Below, piece by piece: positions 59,980 through 64,000 of a stretch of DNA of 64,000 nt. Origin of the DNA: Paramoeba atlantica (taxonomy: Eukaryota; Discosea). Positions within the stretch are counted from its first letter, which is position 1. Each line of letters opens with the position of its first letter. The DNA lies in contig CDRNVI010000053.1 in the NCBI GenBank assembly GCA_977017575.1, positions 186,001-250,000 of the forward strand. Direction: 5' to 3'. The notes beneath the pieces were generated by a model. It saw nothing but the letters and a program-made list of their open reading frames with translations, did not search any database and was not told where the DNA came from. The translations under genes were made by a program, and so were the position numbers.

Positions 59980-61047
59980 ATGAAACCCCGTGCCCCACGT
60001 TGTCGTCACTGCAAACGCCCCGACACCCTGGTCGAGGACGAACACGAGGGCTACACCATCTGTACCCACTGCAACTACATCGCCGGCACCCTCCTCGACG
60101 CCTCCGAGGGGGCTGAATCCTTTATCTCCTCCCGTGCTGATATCTCCTCGGATCTTACACTCCGGCCTGATTTCTTATCCTCTTCCTCTGCTTCTTCCCC
60201 CACTCTTGATGCCACCACCGAAGCCGACCTGCGGCTACAAAAACAAAAACTCGTTAAACTAGGAAACGCTCTAGGACTACGACAACCCGTTGTGGATCGC
60301 GCAGTCTCGTTTTATTTCGCCTATGGAGATTATCTCAAAAGGAGAGGCGACAAAGCACTGCGGGGGAAAGAGGAGATTCTAGCCGCGTGCCTACTCGAGG
60401 CCGCGGCACAGTCCCAGGTAGCCGTGTCGCTCCCTGAGCTCCTACGGGGGATGCGCGTACCGGACAAAGAGGCAAGGCGGGTTGCGGGGAATATCACAAG
60501 GGTGCGGCATAAAGTGCAGGATGTGGTGGGAGGGGGAGGGGGGAGAGGAGAAGATGCCGTACAAAAGGGTGTGGAGAGGATAGAAATTGGAGACCCGACT
60601 AGAGAAGGTTTTGAGAACCAGAGCTTCTCAAGCCCCGTGGTTACTTTGGAACAACGCTACCGGGAGATGATGCAGCGTTGTGTACAGCGGCTGTGTGTGC
60701 CTGGGGTGTACACGATTGCGCTGGTCGCACGTCTGGGGGCGCTGTTGGAGGATAAACTCCCGGCAGCACGACACCCGGAGGTAGTGCTGGCATATGTGGT
60801 GTACACGATACTCACGAGCCAGGACTACCTCTCGCTGTGTGGCACACGAGTGGAGTTTGTGATTCCGCTCGGGAGTCCGGGGGAACGGATTCTGCGCGCA
60901 AAATTGTCCGACCACTTTGGTGTGAGGTGGGCCGACGTGGAGGCGTTCGGGGGTAAAGTCACGGAGGATGTGCGTCAGGGGATGATGTACGAGGCGGAGA
61001 GGTATGCGAGGGAGCTGAGAAAACCGCAGGAGACCAAGAGGGAGTAG
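59980..61047 (+). CDS. TFIIB-like general transcription factor
   Basis: The N terminus has a zinc ribbon, C8-x2-C11 and C28-x2-C31 (CRHCKRPDTLVEDEHEGYTI then CTHC). Two cyclin-like helical regions follow (about 85-165, KLVKLGNALGLRQPVVDRAV; about 215-330, RCVQRLCVPGVYTIALVARL). At 355 aa it fits TFIIB rather than the longer Brf1. TFIIB recruits Pol II (or Pol III for Brf1) to promoters. Sequence is divergent, as in Euglenozoa; the B-reader/linker is not obvious and a Ser-rich stretch (60-75) replaces it. A Gly-rich loop (about 180-186) separates the cyclin folds. Fifth of five genes with the C-to-G composition switch. Confidence 0.65.
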   Translation: MKPRAPRCRHCKRPDTLVEDEHEGYTICTHCNYIAGTLLDASEGAESFISSRADISSDLTLRPDFLSSSSASSPTLDATTEADLRLQKQKLVKLGNALGLRQPVVDRAVSFYFAYGDYLKRRGDKALRGKEEILAACLLEAAAQSQVAVSLPELLRGMRVPDKEARRVAGNITRVRHKVQDVVGGGGGRGEDAVQKGVERIEIGDPTREGFENQSFSSPVVTLEQRYREMMQRCVQRLCVPGVYTIALVARLGALLEDKLPAARHPEVVLAYVVYTILTSQDYLSLCGTRVEFVIPLGSPGERILRAKLSDHFGVRWADVEAFGGKVTEDVRQGMMYEAERYARELRKPQETKRE

Positions 61048-61395
61048 GGATCTCTTCGGAGGATTTCTATGGTTCTTTGCGAGAACTTCGCGAGGTGTAA
61101 ATTTACACCTTAACAAAGGAAATAGTTTCGTTTCTTCAAGATATTCGAAGGGCACGCACACACGGTGCATTAAAGAATCTATGTTACTCCATTTTTACTG
61201 CACTCTGTGCAAGTGAATTTGTATTGTAGCGAGAGGGTCTAGCCTTCCTGTAGAATTCCGGTAAGAATTCCTGGTACCACTTGGAATCACGGTTGGCTCT
61301 AAGCTTCCACTGTTTCGCAAGTATCTTTTTTTCGTACATCATCAAGAGTTCATATTTTTTCTTCTCTCGCTTCTTTCACATATCCTAACAGCCTT
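61048..61395. other. intergenic; pyrimidine-rich acceptor before LRR copy 1
   Basis: No gene. The end, TTTTTTCTTCTCTCGCTTCT plus TTCACATATCCTAACAG (61355-61391), is a textbook branch/pyrimidine/AG signal four bases before the ATG at 61396. The equivalent stretch before copy 2 is less perfect. Confidence 0.45.
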
Positions 61396-62325
61396 ATGCA
61401 CCCTTTCATCTCTCTCGCTTTGCCTCGCATCTGTTGTGCAGATTCAAGCGGTTCCCAGAGGGGCCGCATTCGAGGCTCGTCGCTTCCTGCCGAAGTGGAA
61501 CTTGCACGGCTTGTCGCGAAGATTACGAATCCACACCCTTCATGGAAGACTACTGTCCCACTGGAGAAGTGGCATGGTGTCCGAATAAGTGAGGAAGGAC
61601 AACTACATACATTTATATATATATTCTGGGGAGAGTATAGTGGAAGAAGCAAATGCGGCCACCATAAGTAAGGTCTGAGTGGCGAATTCACCTGGAAGTT
61701 TCTCCCAAAAGAGCTACGAACATTTGCCATCCACTGTGGAATGGATTTAAAAGGGATGGTGCCATTGAACGAATTACCTGCTTCCATGACGCACCTTAGC
61801 CTTCCATATTGCCAGTACAGTGGGCCCCTTGATTTTTCTCAAGCGCCGACCAAAATGCGTTCTATTCATCTCTACCACAATGAATTTTCGGGCCCATTGG
61901 AATTATCACAACTGCCCCCTAATTTGTTTTCACTGCGGCTGGAGTACAACGCCTTTTCCGGTGAAATAACGCTTAAAAATCTTCCGAAGGATATGAACGA
62001 ATTGTTTCTGAGGGGCAATAACCTATCAGAATCACTCTGCCTCGTTGGGATTCAGGATAATTTTGATATACTGGCATTGGATGACAATAACTTTGAAGGG
62101 TGTGTAGATCTAACGTCCCTTCCTAGGGCCCTTCGCGAGTTATACCTTCAGAAAAATAAATTGTCGGGTTCTGTAAGGTTTAATAACCTTCCTGAATACA
62201 TTGAAACGATCGATTTGTCACACAATGAGATCAAGGAATACGAGCCCAAGGTTGTGCCACGGTGCACTGTTACTTCTTCCGAAGACGTACTAGTATTGAA
62301 GGGATCTGTTGAAATGATAACATAG
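61396..62325 (+). pseudogene. leucine-rich repeat protein, copy 1, one in-frame stop
   Basis: Nearly identical to the intact gene at 62959-63876. The frame runs from ATG at 61396 to 62325 but has a TAA at 61669-61671 where copy 2 has GAA (Glu). It also carries a 9-base in-frame insertion of AT repeats (FIYIF for the shorter copy 2 sequence) near 61612. Everything after the stop stays open and conserved (PASMTHLSLPYCQYSGPLDF; RALRELYLQKNKLSGSVRFN), so the break is recent, the downstream ATG at 61741 is used, or the stop is read through. Confidence 0.8.
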
Positions 62326-62355
62326 CCTTTGAGTCAGGATCAAAACGTAAATATA

Positions 62356-62704
62356 CTGTCCCCCCCCTACTTATCTGTCACTACGTTTCGCGAAAGGGTG
62401 ATAGATAACTAAGGGGGGGGGTAGGGGTGTGACAGATAACTAGGCGTATCAGTGTGCGACAGATAACTAGGGAGGGTGTCTGTCACAAAAAAAAGTCAGA
62501 ACATGGAATTACAGGAACGGTTTATAATAGCACCACGCTCGACCATTCGCTTGAAACAGAAAAAAAAATGTATGTTTCATTTTATGATTTTTTTCGGAAA
62601 AAAGCATTTTACTTATTTTTAAAAAATGACAGATAACTAAGGGGGGTAGTCGAAGAAAAAAATTCGAAGTGCCAAAAAGTGACAGATAACTAGGAGGGGC
62701 ACAG
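62356..62704. mobile_element. MITE, complete, 349 bp, CTTATCTGTCAC word
   Basis: TA + CTGTCCCCCCCC and the word TACTTATCTGTCACT; the right end is GTGACAGATAACTAGG...GGGGCACAG + TA. The word (ACAGATAACTA inverted) occurs four more times near the ends. It separates the two LRR copies and has no coding capacity. Confidence 0.85.
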
Positions 62705-62958
62705 TACTACAAAATTTCAAGTAAGTAGTACGTCCTTTTAAATATCCCGTACTTAGTACGGGAACCATTTGTGTATAGGCGCCAATACTTATTTTGAACT
62801 GTGTTCCGGGTTATTGCACTTCGCGTTGAAAACTACTTCCCCGTTAAACGACATCCCTGTTTTTCAAAGTTCACTGTTCCACAAATTTCTTTTCTGTGTA
62901 CTTTATCGAAAGTATAGATTTATTTTTTCGTTTCTTTCATTCATATATCCCCGACCTT

Positions 62959-63876
62959 ATGAACCCTGTGATCTCTATCACGTTGCGTCACATCCATTGT
63001 GCGGATTCAAGTTGTACCAAAAAAGGCCGCATTCGAGGCTCGTCGTTTCCTGCCGAAGTGGACCTTGCACGGCTTGTCGCAAAGATTACGAATCCACACC
63101 CTTCATGGAAGACTACTGTCCCACTGGAGAAATGGCATGGTGTCCGATTAAGTAAGGACGGAGAACTTGAACACATCTTCTGGGGAGGGTTTAGTGGAAG
63201 AAGCAAATACGGTCATAAGGAAGGTCTGCGGGGCGAGTTAATTTGGAGGTTTCTCCCGACTGAACTACAAACATTTGCTATTAACTGTGGAATGGATTTA
63301 AAAGGGATGGTGCCATTGAACGAGTTACCTGCTTCCATGACACACCTTAGCCTACGATATTGCCAGTATAGTGGACCCCTTGATTTTTCTCAAGCGCCGT
63401 CCGAAATGCGCACTATTCATCTTGACCACAATGAATTTTCGGGCCCATTGGAATTATCACAACTACCCCCTAATATGTATTCGCTGCGGCTGGAGTACAA
63501 CCGCTTTTCCGGTGAAATAACGCTTAAAAATCTTCCGAAGGATATGAACGAATTGTTTCTGACCGGGAACAAACTATCAGGATCACTCTGCCTCATTGGC
63601 ATTCAGGATAAGCTGCGTATATTGGCATTGGATGACAATAACTTCGAAGGGTGTGTAGATCTAACGTCCCTTCCTAGGGCCCTTCGCGAGTTATACCTTC
63701 AGAAAAATAAATTGTCGGGTTCTGTAAGGTTTGATAACATTCCTCAATACATTCATACGATCGATTTGTCAAACAATGAAATCAAGGAATACGAGCCCAA
63801 GGTTGTTCCACATTGCACTGTTTCCTCTTCTGAAGATGTACTTGTGTTGAAGAGAGCTGTTGAAATGATAATATAG
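62959..63876 (+). CDS. leucine-rich repeat protein, copy 2 (intact), 305 aa
   Basis: About eight LRRs of 20-23 residues follow an N-terminal region (ADSSCTKKGRIRGSSFPAEV; WKTTVPLEKWHG). Units read like LPASMTHLSLRYCQYSGPLD, LPPNMYSLRLEYNRFSGEIT and LPRALRELYLQKNKLSGSVR. LRRs form a curved protein-binding surface; partner unknown. No signal peptide or membrane helix from this start. An in-frame ATG at 62896 would add 21 residues from a T-rich tract and is rejected because copy 1 starts at the equivalent of 62959. Copy 1 lies 634 bases upstream of this ATG. Confidence 0.85.
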   Translation: MNPVISITLRHIHCADSSCTKKGRIRGSSFPAEVDLARLVAKITNPHPSWKTTVPLEKWHGVRLSKDGELEHIFWGGFSGRSKYGHKEGLRGELIWRFLPTELQTFAINCGMDLKGMVPLNELPASMTHLSLRYCQYSGPLDFSQAPSEMRTIHLDHNEFSGPLELSQLPPNMYSLRLEYNRFSGEITLKNLPKDMNELFLTGNKLSGSLCLIGIQDKLRILALDDNNFEGCVDLTSLPRALRELYLQKNKLSGSVRFDNIPQYIHTIDLSNNEIKEYEPKVVPHCTVSSSEDVLVLKRAVEMII

Positions 63877-63924
63877 CCTTTGAATCACGAAGCGTTTGAA
63901 GCAGGATCGAGGTCTAGTAGATAC

Positions 63925-64000
63925 AACCCAGGCTAAAGTGTACGAGGGAGATACTAAAGGTACCTTTGGAAAACCACCTCAAAACTGGAACGATATCTCC
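63925..64000 (+). repeat. foldback hairpin element (GAGGGAGATAC family), left arm cut by window edge
   Basis: AACCCAGGCTAAAGTGTACG then AGGGAGATACTAAAGGTACC resembles the left arms of 6526-6709 and 25221-25399. The right arm would lie beyond the window. Confidence 0.55.

Noticed and set aside
59932-61047. Brf1 (Pol III factor) for the TFIIB-like gene
   Set aside because: No C-terminal Brf extension; length suits TFIIB. Not fully excluded.
26110-61671. Alternative genetic code, suggested by TAG at a Gln position in the IS30-like gene and TAA inside an LRR gene
   Set aside because: OSGEP, NXF, RPA2, NVL and TFIIB-like have no internal stops and end at TAG, TAG, TAG, TGA and TAG; the isolated stops lie in decaying elements or a duplicate, and the LRR stop replaces Glu.

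Overview
The window is nuclear DNA of a unicellular eukaryote. The supported host genes are eukaryotic: a Kae1/OSGEP-type tRNA-modification protein, an NXF/Mex67-like mRNA exporter, the replication protein A 32 kDa subunit, an NVL/Rix7-type double AAA ATPase, a PPR-like protein, a TFIIB-like factor, a twin CX9C protein and LRR proteins. All look intronless. The right-hand genes share one strand, several starts follow a pyrimidine tract plus AG, and nine tRNA genes of both polarities are packed into about 1 kb. This layout recalls Euglenozoa (kinetoplastids, diplonemids), but that is an inference and no spliced-leader gene was seen.

Layout. 0-31 kb is a transposon graveyard with a few possible host genes (18-857, 8560-8895, 20310-21032, 21426-22103). 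It holds TA-flanked DNA transposons of Tc1/mariner and pogo type, many with poly-C/poly-G ends; MITEs; LINEs with a restriction-like endonuclease; a DIRS-like retroelement fossil between inverted repeats (12.6-16.1 kb); and an IS30-like transposon inserted into a LINE. 31.0-32.4 kb is the OSGEP gene. 32.4-50.7 kb is mostly a mosaic of satellite words, foldback elements, segmental duplications and deleted Tc1/pogo copies, with the tRNA cluster at 36.3-37.4 kb. 50.9-63.9 kb is a dense same-strand gene block: NXF, RPA2, NVL, a small ORF, PPR-like, TFIIB-like, and two LRR copies of which the first is broken.

The gene block mixes mRNA export, replication and repair, ribosome assembly, transcription initiation and possibly organelle RNA handling. 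It shares no single pathway, as expected for a polycistronic or simply gene-dense stretch.

Most unusual observations: (1) arrays of about 18-bp words that keep the ends GCAC...CATA while the core changes from family to family, placed at module junctions; (2) a common build of many transposon ends, TA + C(C/T)GT + poly-C + a family-specific word repeated inverted inside the end, with one word nearly matching an array word; (3) IS30-type transposases in a eukaryotic setting; (4) in five successive genes, a switch from C-rich to G-rich coding between the 5' and 3' parts. All coordinates and motifs were read by eye; homology calls rest on recognised motifs and no search was run.
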